Numbered from the stretch's first letter, positions 17,097-26,561 are shown. The stretch is 64,000 bases of DNA from Pseudomonas sp. WJP1 (GCF_028471945.1 NZ_CP110128.1:3460501-3524500); one strand, 5' to 3'. The notes: generated by a model from the letters alone, not told the origin. A program made the numbers and translations.

Positions 17097-18424
17097 GCTC
17101 GCCCCTGGGGCTGGCAGCCGCTCTCGCGACCCTGCAGCAGATGCTGGAGGTCGGCTTTGCCGACATGAAAATCAGCGATGTGCTCGGTGGCGCGCCGAGT
17201 GTCACCTGTGTAGCCCCGGACCGGATCGATACGAACGGCAGCAGCGACCAGTTGAATATTTTTTTGTACAACCAGATGCGCAACCTCGGCTGGACCAACC
17301 TTGGTCTGCCTGGCCGGGACAGCAGTGGAGAGCGCATTGGCAATCCGCCTCTGGCGCTGGATTTGTACGTACTGATTACGGCCTACGGAGTCGCCGACTT
17401 CCATGCCGAGATTCTGCTGGGCGCTGCCATGCAGGTCCTCCATGACATCCCGGGCATGGGACGCGATGCCATTCGCGAAGCGCTCAAACCTAATGCCAAC
17501 AAACCCCATTTGCCAAAAGCGCTGGAGTTGGCCGGGTTGGCCGATCAGGTCGAGCAACTGCGAGTAACGCCCCTGAACCTGAGTGCCGACGAAGTTTCGC
17601 GGATCTGGTCGGCCATCCAGCTGCCGGCCCGGCCCAGTGCCGCGTACCTGATCAGTGTGGTGCTGCAATCGACCGCCAGGAGCCAGCGCACGCCGCTGCC
17701 GGTATTGGCGCGTAACCTCTATGCAATGCCATTGCGTGCACCGCGGGTCGACCGGGTCGAGTCAGTGGAGGGGGCGTCGATACCGATTGTGCCCGACGGC
17801 AGCGTGCGGGTCAGTGGCATGAACCTCAAGGCACAGCCGATGTGCCTGTTGGTCAACGGACTGGACCTGAGTGCCGCTCTGAACAGGGTCGACAACGAGG
17901 TGCTGGAGTTCGGTTTCCTGTTGCCTGACCCGCCGCACCCGCCGGCATTGCCGGCCTCCTTGCGGGCCGGGGTCTGTACCTTGCTGGTGTCGCACGGGCA
18001 ACTGATGGGCACGCCGCCCACTGTACATGGCGCGATAGAGTCCAACCTCGGTGTGTTCATCCTTAACCCCCAGGCAATATTCACCGTGCTGCCTGGCGCG
18101 ATCAGCATGGTGATCGACGGTGTCACTTTTCGGGCCGGCGCACTCAAGGTGACCTGCACGCCGCCGCTGGGGGCCCGACAACGCGTGCGCCTGTTACTGA
18201 ACGAAAAGAACCCTCCGAGCGCCCGTCCCGCGCGGGCTTACAGTTTCAACGCCAGTGAGGGTAACGGCATCTCCTGGCCCGATGAGCAGGCGGATGCCGT
18301 CACCATCGAATATCAGGGGGTTGTGCAAGGCGCCTATCTGGCCCGGGTGCAGGTGGATACCGGCACGAGTGCGCTGACCCAAGGCATGGATGGGCAGTTC
18401 GACGGCCCTGAGGTGGCACCATGA
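17093..18424 (+). CDS. DUF4255 / Pvc16-type tail terminator with C-terminal Ig-like extension
   Basis: 443 residues, ATGA overlap with the previous gene. Residues 1-205 match the DUF4255 (Pvc16_N) pattern: LAAALATLQQMLEVGF, VTCVAPDRID, QLNIFLYNQMRNLGW, and LALDLYVLITAYG. In Afp/PVC this protein caps the tube/sheath end away from the baseplate. Residues 215-443 are beta-rich with IPT/Ig-like strands (VSGMNLKAQPMCLLVNG), making the protein longer than the ~290-residue relatives. The next gene overlaps by four bases. Confidence 0.85.
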   Translation: MSSPLGLAAALATLQQMLEVGFADMKISDVLGGAPSVTCVAPDRIDTNGSSDQLNIFLYNQMRNLGWTNLGLPGRDSSGERIGNPPLALDLYVLITAYGVADFHAEILLGAAMQVLHDIPGMGRDAIREALKPNANKPHLPKALELAGLADQVEQLRVTPLNLSADEVSRIWSAIQLPARPSAAYLISVVLQSTARSQRTPLPVLARNLYAMPLRAPRVDRVESVEGASIPIVPDGSVRVSGMNLKAQPMCLLVNGLDLSAALNRVDNEVLEFGFLLPDPPHPPALPASLRAGVCTLLVSHGQLMGTPPTVHGAIESNLGVFILNPQAIFTVLPGAISMVIDGVTFRAGALKVTCTPPLGARQRVRLLLNEKNPPSARPARAYSFNASEGNGISWPDEQADAVTIEYQGVVQGAYLARVQVDTGTSALTQGMDGQFDGPEVAP

Positions 18425-20328
18425 GCCACCGTCGCGATTTCGCCGAAAACAGCCGCGCTCTTGCACAGGCTCTGGACGCTTTCGCCGCCTATCTGACTGC
18501 GCACCTGGCAGAAGCCGCTACGCCGCTGGGCACCTACTTGCAGGCACCGCCAGCCTTGGCGCTTATCAGTGAGCGTCTTGGCCTGAGCCGCTTCGAACAG
18601 GATCTGTTGCTTTTGGCTGCTGCCGTGGACCTGGACCCACGCTTTCGAGCGTTGCTGGCACAGGCGCAAGATGACCCCGACAAACCCTGGTTGAACTTTG
18701 AAGTGGCGTTGCGTCTGTTGCCCGAGCCCGAGTGGAGCGCGGTGACGCCGATAGGCCGTTTACGGCGTTGGCAATTGCTTGAGCCCGTCGGTGCCGGTGG
18801 ACCCTTGCAAGCGCGGCTAGTGGTCGACGAAAACATCCTGCATCGCATCGCAGGCCTGAGCTTCCCTGACCCACGTCTGGAGCCCTGGTTGCGCCAGGAG
18901 AGCCGGCCTGAAGGCGAACCCGAAGCGGGCGACAGGGTTCAAGCAAGCTTGCACAGCATCGCCGTGCAGTGGCAATCGGCACCCAGCCTGGTCCTGGCGC
19001 CGGTGGTCAGGCTGACAGGTTGCGAGGGTGAAAGCTTTGCCCAGGTGCTTGCGGCCAGCCTGGGCCTGCACCTCTATCGTCTTGCCGAGCACAATTTGCC
19101 CGCCGGGCATGTCGAGCGAGAACAACTGGCGCGCCTGTGGGAGCGTGAAGCGCTGCTGCGAGGCGCCTTGCTCTGGGTGCAACCAGAAAGTCCGGGGCCT
19201 GAACAGGCGCAACGTCTGGGCGACTTTATCGACCGCTTGCAAAGCCTGGTGTTACTGAGCGGGGATAGCACGATACCGCTACGCCGCGATCAGCTACGCC
19301 TCGGTGACCAACGCAACGAAGCCTGCGCACGTCTGAAAATCTGGCAGCAGCAGTTGGGTGAAACGGGTGAGGGCTTGAATGGCCGGCTCGGCTCCCTGGC
19401 CGAGCAATTTCAACTGAGCAGCAACGCCATCTCCCGGCTCGCGCAAGGTTTCAAAGCCCGTGGCGAAACCGCCGTCGAGCAGCTCTGGCAGGCCTGCCGC
19501 GAAGAAGCTCGCCACGGTCTGGAGCAATTGGCCGAACGGGTCGACGCCCGTGCCAGCTGGGATGATCTGGTACTGCCTGACGCAGCGCTGTGCAGTTTGC
19601 ATACCCTCGCAGCCCAGGTTCGTCAACGTTCCCGGGTCTATCGCGACTGGGGTTTTGCGGTACGCAGCAGCCGCGGACTGGGCATCAGCGCCTTGTTTGC
19701 CGGCGGCAGCGGTACGGGCAAGACCCTCGCCGCCGAGGTGCTGGCCAGCGAACTGCAGCTGGACCTTTACCGCGTTGACCTGGCGGCACTGGTCAGCAAG
19801 TACATAGGCGAGACCGAGAAGAATCTGTCGCGGGTGTTCACCGCAGCCGAAAGCAGTGGTGCAATTTTGCTGTTCGATGAAGCCGACGCCTTGTTTGGCA
19901 AACGCAGCGAGGTGCGCGACAGCCATGATCGCTACGCCAACCTGGAAGTCAGCTACCTGCTGCAACGCATCGAGACTTATCGCGGCCTGGCCATTCTCAC
20001 CAGCAACCTGAAGCAGGCCATCGATCCGGCGTTCCAACGGCGAATCCGTTTCATCGTGCAGTTTCCCTTCCCGGATGTGCAGGCCCGTAGTGCGATCTGG
20101 CAGCGGGCATTCCCGCCCGACGCGCCCTGCGACGCGCTGGATATCGGCAAGTTGGCAAGGCTGTCGTTATCCGGTGGGCATATCCGCAACCTGGCGCTGA
20201 ACGCGGCCTTCCTCGCGGCGGACCAGGACATGGCCATCGGCATGCAGCACTTGCGCGCTGCCGCCGAAGCGGAATTCGCCAAACTGGAAAAACCGTTATC
20301 GGCGGCGGAAGTGAGGGACTGGCAATGA
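18421..20328 (+). CDS. eCIS AAA+ ATPase (Afp15/Pvc15-like)
   Basis: 635 residues. The N-terminal half (1-390) is a helical region with a degenerate ATPase-like part. The C-terminal AAA+ module has Walker A GGSGTGKT (Lys434), Walker B LLFDEADALFGKRSEV (Asp486/Glu487), sensor 1 LTSN and arginine-finger region DPAFQRRIRF, followed by a small alpha domain (LSGGHIRNLALNAAFLAA). It is related to Afp15, the conserved ATPase of eCIS clusters needed for particle maturation or cargo loading, and is distinct from the T6SS ClpV. Both ends are coupled to neighbours by ATGA overlaps. Confidence 0.92.
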   Translation: MSHRRDFAENSRALAQALDAFAAYLTAHLAEAATPLGTYLQAPPALALISERLGLSRFEQDLLLLAAAVDLDPRFRALLAQAQDDPDKPWLNFEVALRLLPEPEWSAVTPIGRLRRWQLLEPVGAGGPLQARLVVDENILHRIAGLSFPDPRLEPWLRQESRPEGEPEAGDRVQASLHSIAVQWQSAPSLVLAPVVRLTGCEGESFAQVLAASLGLHLYRLAEHNLPAGHVEREQLARLWEREALLRGALLWVQPESPGPEQAQRLGDFIDRLQSLVLLSGDSTIPLRRDQLRLGDQRNEACARLKIWQQQLGETGEGLNGRLGSLAEQFQLSSNAISRLAQGFKARGETAVEQLWQACREEARHGLEQLAERVDARASWDDLVLPDAALCSLHTLAAQVRQRSRVYRDWGFAVRSSRGLGISALFAGGSGTGKTLAAEVLASELQLDLYRVDLAALVSKYIGETEKNLSRVFTAAESSGAILLFDEADALFGKRSEVRDSHDRYANLEVSYLLQRIETYRGLAILTSNLKQAIDPAFQRRIRFIVQFPFPDVQARSAIWQRAFPPDAPCDALDIGKLARLSLSGGHIRNLALNAAFLAADQDMAIGMQHLRAAAEAEFAKLEKPLSAAEVRDWQ

Positions 20329-20603
20329 ACACGCCCAAGGCTACGGCTACCTCAGCCATCCGGTTGGCCATCGACACCCTGGCGCTACCCGGTTATTCCG
20401 TCGGCAATGGTCAGCGTCTGGCTGGTGCGCTGGAGCGCGAGCTGGGGCGCTTGTTGGTCCAGGGACCGCTGCCGGGGCTGGGTTTCGAGGTCGATCGCAT
20501 ACACCTCCCTCGTTTCGAAACGCCTGCGGGCGAACGCCCCGAGCGCACCGGACGGCGCCTTGCGCAGTTGATCGCCAGGCAATTGCAGGGGCAGTGGACA
20601 TGA
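20325..20603 (+). CDS. 92-residue eCIS protein, possibly related to tape-measure N termini
   Basis: The small protein begins with a basic stretch and IRLAIDTLALPGYSVGNGQR, then LERELGRLLVQGPLPGLGFE, VDRIHLPRFETPAGERP and a final helix RLAQLIARQLQGQW. The order of hydrophobic start, amphipathic helix and an acidic VDRIHLP strand recalls the conserved N-terminal part of CIS tape-measure-type proteins, but the long body of those proteins is missing. ATGA overlaps on both sides (20325-20328 and 20600-20603) make it a certain member of the operon. Its role is unknown to me. Confidence 0.65.
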   Translation: MNTPKATATSAIRLAIDTLALPGYSVGNGQRLAGALERELGRLLVQGPLPGLGFEVDRIHLPRFETPAGERPERTGRRLAQLIARQLQGQWT

Positions 20604-23600
20604 CAGAACACAGCCTTGCACGTGCACCCGCCACCGAGCACGACGCGCCACCGTCAAGCAGCCCCGGGGCGAGACTGCTGTTGCAGCGTAAATGCGCCTG
20701 TGGCGCCGGGGCTGGCAGCAGTGGCGAATGCGACGGCTGTGCGGCCAGGCGTTCGCTTGACCTGCAACGCAAGGAAAACGGTGCTCACAGCGGACAGGGC
20801 ATACCGAGCACCGTCAGCGACACCCTGGCGCGCCCCGGTCGACCGCTCGATAGCGATACCCGCAGCTTCATGGAAAACCGCTTCAACAACGATTTCACGA
20901 CCGTACGCATCCACGACGACAGTGCCGCCGCGGCCAGCGCCGAGGCGGTCGATGCTCGCGCCTACACGGTTGGCCAGGACATCGTCTTTGCCGGCGGCCA
21001 GTACCAGCCCCATACCGACAGCGGTCGCCATCTGCTGGCCCATGAACTGGCGCATACCGTGCAGCAGCAGGGGCTGCAACGTTTCGCCAGCACTGACCTG
21101 GCCGACCAGGGCCCGCAATACCAGCGCCTGGAGCATGAGGCCGACCAGGCCGCCAGCAGCGTCATGCGCGGTCAGCCACTGGCGAGTGGTTTGCTTAGCC
21201 AGGGTGGAACGCGCCTGTCGCGCACGGCCAACAAGGGCAAATCACAAGAGCATGAGATTGAGAGCCGCTACAAGGGCACGGAAATGACCACTGGCCACAA
21301 GGTCACGCCAGAGAAGAAAACCAGTGTCAACGTAAAACGCGAGGATAAGGAACTGGCTTCCTTCATCGTCAATAAACTGGAACTGCATGAAGTCAAGGGT
21401 CCCGTCATTGAAGAATGGCGTAGTAAGGCCAAGGCGGGAGCCCTGCGCGGCATTATCACCATGCAGGGCACCAAGGCCCAGGCAGCCGGGCACTGGCAGG
21501 AGCGTGTCAAGTCCGATGAGTTGCGCTCGCGCTGGGTCAACAAGCGAGGCTGGAAAATGGGCGATGCGCTGAACGCAGCCTGGCAAAAGGCCGGTGGCGA
21601 CTCCGAATTCCCCAAGGTCGGCGGCGGAACCTGCGAGATGGACCACATCATCGAGCTGCAGGTGGGTGGCGACAACACCGAGGAAAATATCCAAGTGCTC
21701 GATCGTGCCGATAATGGCATGAGCGGTAGCCTTATCAAACAGCAGGTCTTCGGTCTGGCCCAAAGCATCGCACAGAAAATGGAGAAAGACCGCAAGGAAC
21801 CACCGGCCGAGCTGCGCATGATATTCAAAGACGCCAAGATGAAATCCACTGGCAAGTGCGGGCCGTGTTGTAAAGTCGCCAAGAAGCTGAAGGCACCAAA
21901 GAAGGGTGAGGCCGGACACGCCGATAAGTCCAGTGAACCCCTTTTCGGCTATTCGATCAGCGCCGGTGGCAGGACCGTGGAGTTGCGGATCCGCGAAGGA
22001 AGCAAGGTCCAGGATATTTTTAAATCCGGTATTCGGGAAAACGTCGCCAGCGCAGAAGTGCTGCCTGGGCTGTTGTTGATGACGCTGCACCGGGTCGCCA
22101 AGGGTAAAGACAGCATCCACGCCATGATCGACGACCGCGACCGCACCCGGCTGCCGATAACGTTGCCGGCCAAAGGCACCAAAGTAGTCTTGAATGTGGC
22201 CAAGAACGGCGACCTGAGCCTTTCCGATGAGGCGAAGACGCACCCAGGCATTGTTTTCACCTACGACTACCTAAGCGAGGGACGCTTCACCAGCCTGAGC
22301 GTGGTCGAGGGCGGGGTGGCCGGGGAGGGCTATATCACAACGAACAAAGTGCCTTTCCTCAACCGTTTCGAAGTGGCTTTTACGCCGAACTCTTTTTGTC
22401 TCAAGGCGCCGCTGGGCAAGGATAAACTGAAGCCGCCGTTTCCCGGGGTCAAAATCAAAGACGCGTCCCTGTCCATGGCACTTGCGCCCAAACTCAAGCC
22501 TGACGGTTACGTGAGCCTGGAGTTCGGTGAGGCGAAGAAAATCGCCGAGAGCAAAGTCATTATCAGCGCCGACGAAAAAGGCCTGATGTTCAGCAACGAT
22601 CTTTTCGTCTACTTGCCTGGCATCGACGAGGCCAAGGGCAAGATCAATTATCGTGACGGGCAATGGAGCGGGGGCGCCACAATCGAGTCGGCGCAAATGG
22701 CCGGCAAAATTCCCTACTTCAAGAGTGGTTCTGCCTTTGTGTCGTTCGAGGGGGGCAAGATCGCCGCCGGTGGCAAAATAATTCTGCAGCTGCCGGGCGG
22801 CAGCGAAGGATTCCTGGACCTCAGCTACGCCTCCAACAAATGGATGCTCCAGGGTGCCGGTACGATTGGGGTCAAGAACCCCTATCTCAAACCCTTCCAG
22901 GCCAACCTCTCGTACGATGGCGAGTCGTTCAGCGCCAAGGGCAAGGCCGGTTTCATCTTCCCTGGCCTGGAAGGCACAATTGACGCTACCTACGAATACA
23001 GGAAAGGCAATGAGAAGGTCTCCGCCAAGGGGGACATGAAGATCAACAAGGGCCGGGCCCAGGGCAGTATCCTCGTCGAGTTGTGGCCCAACGGAAAGAT
23101 CACCGGCAAGGGCAAACTCTCCTACGAAATCAAGAAAGGCCTGGTGGCTACCGCCGGCATTACCGTGGACGAGCACCAGAAGATCGTCTTCGACGGTGAG
23201 CTCGGCTTTCCCGACATCACCTTGTTCAAGCGTTTCCCGGAAAAACAGGAAGACCACACCCTCTTCAAGGCCTCCGGGAACATTCCGATCCCGGGTGCCT
23301 CCATCGGCGTGGTCGGTCTGAAGTTCAAGCTCTGGGGAAGCCTGGGGTATTACTACTCTGTCGGCCCCGGCGTGCTCACGGGAAGCAGGGCGCAGGTCAA
23401 GTTCAGCCCGTTCGATGCGGACCCGGATTTCAGTTTCAACCTCAAGACCAAGGCCAGTATCCCGGCCGATGGCGGTATCACCGGGACTCTGGGAGCCGAC
23501 GCGGTCGCTGACGCAGGCATCGCCGAAGCCGGTGGCGGCCTTAATGTAGTGGCCACTGCCGGCCTGCAAGGCAAGGTCGATCTGGGCGGCGAGATCGCCT

Positions 23601-23929
23601 ACAGCAAAGAGAAGTTCATCATCGATGCCAGCGCTTACATAGGGGGCAGCATTGTCCTCACCGCGAAGCTCAATGCCCGGCTGTTTGCCGAGGCCGGGGT
23701 CTCGACATTGAAGGTGCGTACAGAAAAAACCTGGGAGCTGCTGGGTGGCAAATTCGACACCGGCCTTAGCCTCGGCGTGCGCATGCCGTTGCACTACGAC
23801 AGCGTTGAAGGCCCGCGGATGCCCACGTTGTCGGACATCAAGGCGGAGCCCGCGCAACTCGACCTGAACCCTTCGAAAATGCTCGACAATCTGTTCGCCG
23901 CGGCCAAGAGCCAAGGGGGTGGAGCATGA
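20600..23929 (+). CDS. Large DUF4157 (eCIS core) protein with HExxH and HNH-like motifs
   Basis: 1109 residues from the ATG at 20600, which overlaps the upstream stop; a GTG six bases earlier is less likely. Order of parts: Cys motif KCACGAG...CDGCAARRSLDLQRK (about 30-60); eCIS-core DUF4157 (about 75-165) with FNNDFTTVRIHDD and LLAHELAHTVQQQG, His148-Glu149-xx-His152 being a zinc-metallopeptidase-type HExxH; linker; an HNH-like segment EMDHIIELQVGGDN (Asp348-His349) with ENIQVLDRADNGMSGS, near 345-380; then about 650 residues of beta-repeat sequence (GKGKLSYEI, SAKGKAGFIF, GAGTIGVKNP types). DUF4157 proteins are hallmarks of eCIS loci and are often cargo. No signal peptide. Likely loaded in the tube or a polymorphic effector; target unknown. 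Confidence 0.85.
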   Translation: MTEHSLARAPATEHDAPPSSSPGARLLLQRKCACGAGAGSSGECDGCAARRSLDLQRKENGAHSGQGIPSTVSDTLARPGRPLDSDTRSFMENRFNNDFTTVRIHDDSAAAASAEAVDARAYTVGQDIVFAGGQYQPHTDSGRHLLAHELAHTVQQQGLQRFASTDLADQGPQYQRLEHEADQAASSVMRGQPLASGLLSQGGTRLSRTANKGKSQEHEIESRYKGTEMTTGHKVTPEKKTSVNVKREDKELASFIVNKLELHEVKGPVIEEWRSKAKAGALRGIITMQGTKAQAAGHWQERVKSDELRSRWVNKRGWKMGDALNAAWQKAGGDSEFPKVGGGTCEMDHIIELQVGGDNTEENIQVLDRADNGMSGSLIKQQVFGLAQSIAQKMEKDRKEPPAELRMIFKDAKMKSTGKCGPCCKVAKKLKAPKKGEAGHADKSSEPLFGYSISAGGRTVELRIREGSKVQDIFKSGIRENVASAEVLPGLLLMTLHRVAKGKDSIHAMIDDRDRTRLPITLPAKGTKVVLNVAKNGDLSLSDEAKTHPGIVFTYDYLSEGRFTSLSVVEGGVAGEGYITTNKVPFLNRFEVAFTPNSFCLKAPLGKDKLKPPFPGVKIKDASLSMALAPKLKPDGYVSLEFGEAKKIAESKVIISADEKGLMFSNDLFVYLPGIDEAKGKINYRDGQWSGGATIESAQMAGKIPYFKSGSAFVSFEGGKIAAGGKIILQLPGGSEGFLDLSYASNKWMLQGAGTIGVKNPYLKPFQANLSYDGESFSAKGKAGFIFPGLEGTIDATYEYRKGNEKVSAKGDMKINKGRAQGSILVELWPNGKITGKGKLSYEIKKGLVATAGITVDEHQKIVFDGELGFPDITLFKRFPEKQEDHTLFKASGNIPIPGASIGVVGLKFKLWGSLGYYYSVGPGVLTGSRAQVKFSPFDADPDFSFNLKTKASIPADGGITGTLGADAVADAGIAEAGGGLNVVATAGLQGKVDLGGEIAYSKEKFIIDASAYIGGSIVLTAKLNARLFAEAGVSTLKVRTEKTWELLGGKFDTGLSLGVRMPLHYDSVEGPRMPTLSDIKAEPAQLDLNPSKMLDNLFAAAKSQGGGA

Positions 23930-24582
23930 CCGGTCTTCCCAACTCGCCCAAAGTGCTCAAGGGCGGAATCATTCTTATCGATCCGGTCAACGGCTCGGTG
24001 CAGCGAGTAATCGCCCTGCAATACAACCCCGACCTGTTGACCCGCAGCCTGCAGCCGCAAAGCACTGGTGGCAGTGCCGCGATCAGCGAACCGTTACGGC
24101 TCAAGGGTCCGCCCATAGAGACCATCAAGCTCGACGCCGAGATCGACGCCACCGACCAGCTTGAATTTTCCAACCAGCACCGCAGCGTGATCGAAGTGGG
24201 CATCCATCCGCAGCTGGCCGCGTTGGAAACCATTGTCTATCCGGACAGCAACACCCTGATCCGCAACAATCAGATGGCCAACGCCGGAACGCTGGAAATT
24301 GTTCCGGTGCAAGCGCCACTGCCTCTGTTTGTCTGGAGCAAGGAGCGCGTGTTGCCGGTGCGTATCACCGACTTCTCCATCGTCGAGGAAGCCTTCGACA
24401 TCAACCTCAATCCAATCCGTGCCCGTATCAGTCTCGGCATGCGTGTGCTCAACATCAATGACCTAGGCCTGGGCGACAAAGGCGGGCACCTGTACATGGT
24501 TTACCACCAGGGCCGCGAACGCCTGGCGCGCAAGGCCGGCAACGCGACCCTGGCCAGCCTGGGTTTGAGTACCTTGTTCTGA
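23926..24582 (+). CDS. CIS tube-adaptor / baseplate hub protein (Afp7-like)
   Basis: 218 residues, ATGA overlap with the DUF4157 gene. It begins with GGIILIDPVNGSVQRVIALQ and YNPDLLTRSLQPQS, then LKGPPIETIKLDAEIDATDQ, then VRITDFSIVEEAFDINLNPI and RARISLGMRVL. This is the CIS_tube family, the protein that joins the inner tube to the hub (related to Pvc7/Afp7). Unlike longer relatives it carries no C-terminal LysM; a separate small LysM-like protein follows instead. Confidence 0.85.
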   Translation: MTGLPNSPKVLKGGIILIDPVNGSVQRVIALQYNPDLLTRSLQPQSTGGSAAISEPLRLKGPPIETIKLDAEIDATDQLEFSNQHRSVIEVGIHPQLAALETIVYPDSNTLIRNNQMANAGTLEIVPVQAPLPLFVWSKERVLPVRITDFSIVEEAFDINLNPIRARISLGMRVLNINDLGLGDKGGHLYMVYHQGRERLARKAGNATLASLGLSTLF

Positions 24583-24614
24583 TCAGTGAGTCGACCGCCA
24601 GAAAGGACTAGACC

Positions 24615-24932
24615 ATGAGTGATCGTTTCCCACCCAACAGCCGTTACCACTTGACTGAAACGACCGAGCTGACCCAGGCGGATGGGCACCGGGTGATGTA
24701 TCTGCGACGGCGCTTCGTCCCGGACCCTTCGGCATTCGTCACCCTGCAGGTCTACAGGGTGGTCCAGGGCGACCGCATCGATCGGTTGGCGGCTGCGGTA
24801 CTCGGTGACCCCGAACAGTTCTGGCGCCTGCCCGATGCCAATGGTTGCTTGCATCCACTGGAACTTGAAGAGCCGGGGCGGCCTGTGCGCCTGACGTTAC
24901 CCGAAGGTATGCAGGGGCCTGGTGATGCTTAA
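24615..24932 (+). CDS. Small LysM-like / tail protein X-like baseplate protein
   Basis: 105 residues. The second half, YRVVQGDRIDRLAAAVLGDP followed by EQFWRLPDANG, has the LysM/tail-X pattern (a strand, GDRxDxLA, then WRLxDAN). In related clusters a LysM follows the tube-adaptor domain in the same protein; here it is a separate gene after 32 bases. Ribosome site AGAAAGGA before the ATG. It overlaps the hub gene by eight bases. Probable role: stabilising the hub or the tube-baseplate joint. Confidence 0.75.
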   Translation: MSDRFPPNSRYHLTETTELTQADGHRVMYLRRRFVPDPSAFVTLQVYRVVQGDRIDRLAAAVLGDPEQFWRLPDANGCLHPLELEEPGRPVRLTLPEGMQGPGDA

Positions 24933-26049
24933 AGGTATGCACGTCTCATTGTTGGTCGGCCCGGCGATCCCGGTACCGGTGCCCAAGCCACTGATCGATG
25001 CGTTGCAGAGCATCCAGGTGACGTCGGCGGCGGGCACGCGCAGCGGTTTTCAGATCAAGTTTTCGCTGCACAGCCAGTCACCGCTGCATGTGCTGTTGCT
25101 GCTCACTGGCGGGCGTGTTCCGTGGTTGCGGGTACTTATCGTAGTCACTCTCAACAGCCTGCCGATGGTCTTGATGGATGGGCTGATTACCCGCCAGGAA
25201 GTCAGCGGCTCCAACGAACCGGGGCAGAGCACCCTGACTATTACCGGTGAGGACCTGTCGGTGGCCATGGACCAGCAGGAATTCAATGGCATTCCCTATC
25301 CGGCCATGCCGGTAGAGGCACGGGTGGCGTTGATCATCGCCAAGTACGCGGTCTTTGGCATGGTGCCGCTGGTGATCGCGCAACTCTTCAAGGATGTGCC
25401 GGTCCCGGTCGACAAGATCCCCACCCATGAGGGCACCGACCTTGCCTATGTACAGCAGCTGGCCAAGGACGCCGGTTACGTTTTCTATGTCGAGCCTGGC
25501 CCGCTGCCAGGGGCAAACACCGCTTATTGGGGACCTGAGATCAAGCTGGGCATGCCGCAACCGGCGTTGAACCTGGGCATGGACGCCCAGAGCAACGTCG
25601 AGTCGCTGTCATTCAGCATCGACCACACCAAGGCCAGCTTGCCTACGGTATTTGTCCAGAACCCTTTGACCAAGTTTCCGATCCCGCTGCCGATTCCTGA
25701 CATCAGCCTGATCAACCCACCGCTCGGGATGCTGGCACTGGTGCCCAAATCGACTCATTTGCTCAAGGACACTGCCAAGCTCAAGTCGACGGAGGGGTTG
25801 TCCAAGGGCCTGGCGGAAGCGGCGAGCTCCAGGGATGTGGTGACCGCCACCGGCTCGCTCGACGTGTTGCGCTATGGAACGCTGCTAAAGGCACGCCAAC
25901 TGGTTGGCGTGCGTGGCGCAGGTGTAGCTTTCGACGGGCTCTATTACGTGAAAGCCGTGACCAGCAACTTCAAGCCGGGCGAGTTCAAGCAGAGCTTTAC
26001 GCTGACTCGCAATGGGCTGGTTTCGACGATACTGAGGGTTCTGGCATGA
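24925..26049 (+). CDS. Baseplate hub protein, gp27/gpD-like
   Basis: 374 residues from the ATG at 24925 (a GTG at 24922 is possible; AGGGG lies upstream). The N-terminal region has QVTSAAGTRSGFQIKFSL and DGLITRQEVSGSNEPGQSTL, then TITGEDLSVAMDQQE and VPVDKIPTHEGTDLAYVQQL, AKDAGYVFYVE: the pattern of phage late-control gene D / VgrG gp27-like hubs. The OB-fold spike part is not in this protein but in the next gene, overlapping by four bases. The trimer would form the ring that the tube sits on. Confidence 0.85.
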   Translation: MLKGMHVSLLVGPAIPVPVPKPLIDALQSIQVTSAAGTRSGFQIKFSLHSQSPLHVLLLLTGGRVPWLRVLIVVTLNSLPMVLMDGLITRQEVSGSNEPGQSTLTITGEDLSVAMDQQEFNGIPYPAMPVEARVALIIAKYAVFGMVPLVIAQLFKDVPVPVDKIPTHEGTDLAYVQQLAKDAGYVFYVEPGPLPGANTAYWGPEIKLGMPQPALNLGMDAQSNVESLSFSIDHTKASLPTVFVQNPLTKFPIPLPIPDISLINPPLGMLALVPKSTHLLKDTAKLKSTEGLSKGLAEAASSRDVVTATGSLDVLRYGTLLKARQLVGVRGAGVAFDGLYYVKAVTSNFKPGEFKQSFTLTRNGLVSTILRVLA

Positions 26050-26561
26050 ACGCTGAAGGCAAGTTCTACGGCAAGTTCCGTGGCGTGGTGCAGAACAACA
26101 TCGACCCGATGCAAATGGCGCGTATCCAGGTGCAGGTGCCCGATGTGCTGGGGCTGGGCGTTTCCAGCTGGGCGATGCCTTGCTTGCCGTTCGCGGGGCA
26201 GCAGAGTGGCATGTTTGTGGTGCCACAGATCGGTGCCGGGGTCTGGGTGGAATTCGAGCAGGGCAACCAGGATTACCCGATCTGGGTCGGTGGCTTCTGG
26301 GGCAGTGCCGCAGAGTTGCCGGCACTGGCGCTGACGGGCTTGCCAGTGTCGCCGAGCATCGTTCTGCAGACCGGCAACCAGAACGGCCTGACCATCTCCG
26401 ACCTGCCGGGCCCAACCGGCGGCATCCTGCTCAAGACCATGACTGGCGCGATGATCTCGATCAACGAAATCGGCATCACCATCAGCAATGGCCAGGGCGC
26501 CACGATCATGCTCACGGGGCCAACGGTCGATATCAACCAGGGCGCCTTGGCGGTGATTTGA
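26046..26561 (+). CDS. Spike protein, gp5/gpV-like OB-fold
   Basis: 171 residues, ATGA overlap with the hub gene. The OB-fold segment reads YGKFRGVVQNNIDPMQMARI, QVQVPDVLG, then MFVVPQIGAGVWVEFEQGN and YPIWVGGFW, typical of gp5/gpV/VgrG spikes. The C terminus (ISINEIGITISNGQGATIML, VDINQGAL) is a short beta-repeat needle, as in the triple-stranded helix of spikes. Together with the upstream gene this equals a VgrG split in two. Confidence 0.9.
   Translation: MNAEGKFYGKFRGVVQNNIDPMQMARIQVQVPDVLGLGVSSWAMPCLPFAGQQSGMFVVPQIGAGVWVEFEQGNQDYPIWVGGFWGSAAELPALALTGLPVSPSIVLQTGNQNGLTISDLPGPTGGILLKTMTGAMISINEIGITISNGQGATIMLTGPTVDINQGALAVI

Noticed and set aside
22271..23914. A 547-codon minus-strand open frame
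   Set aside because: Antisense to the DUF4157 gene and without any family motif.
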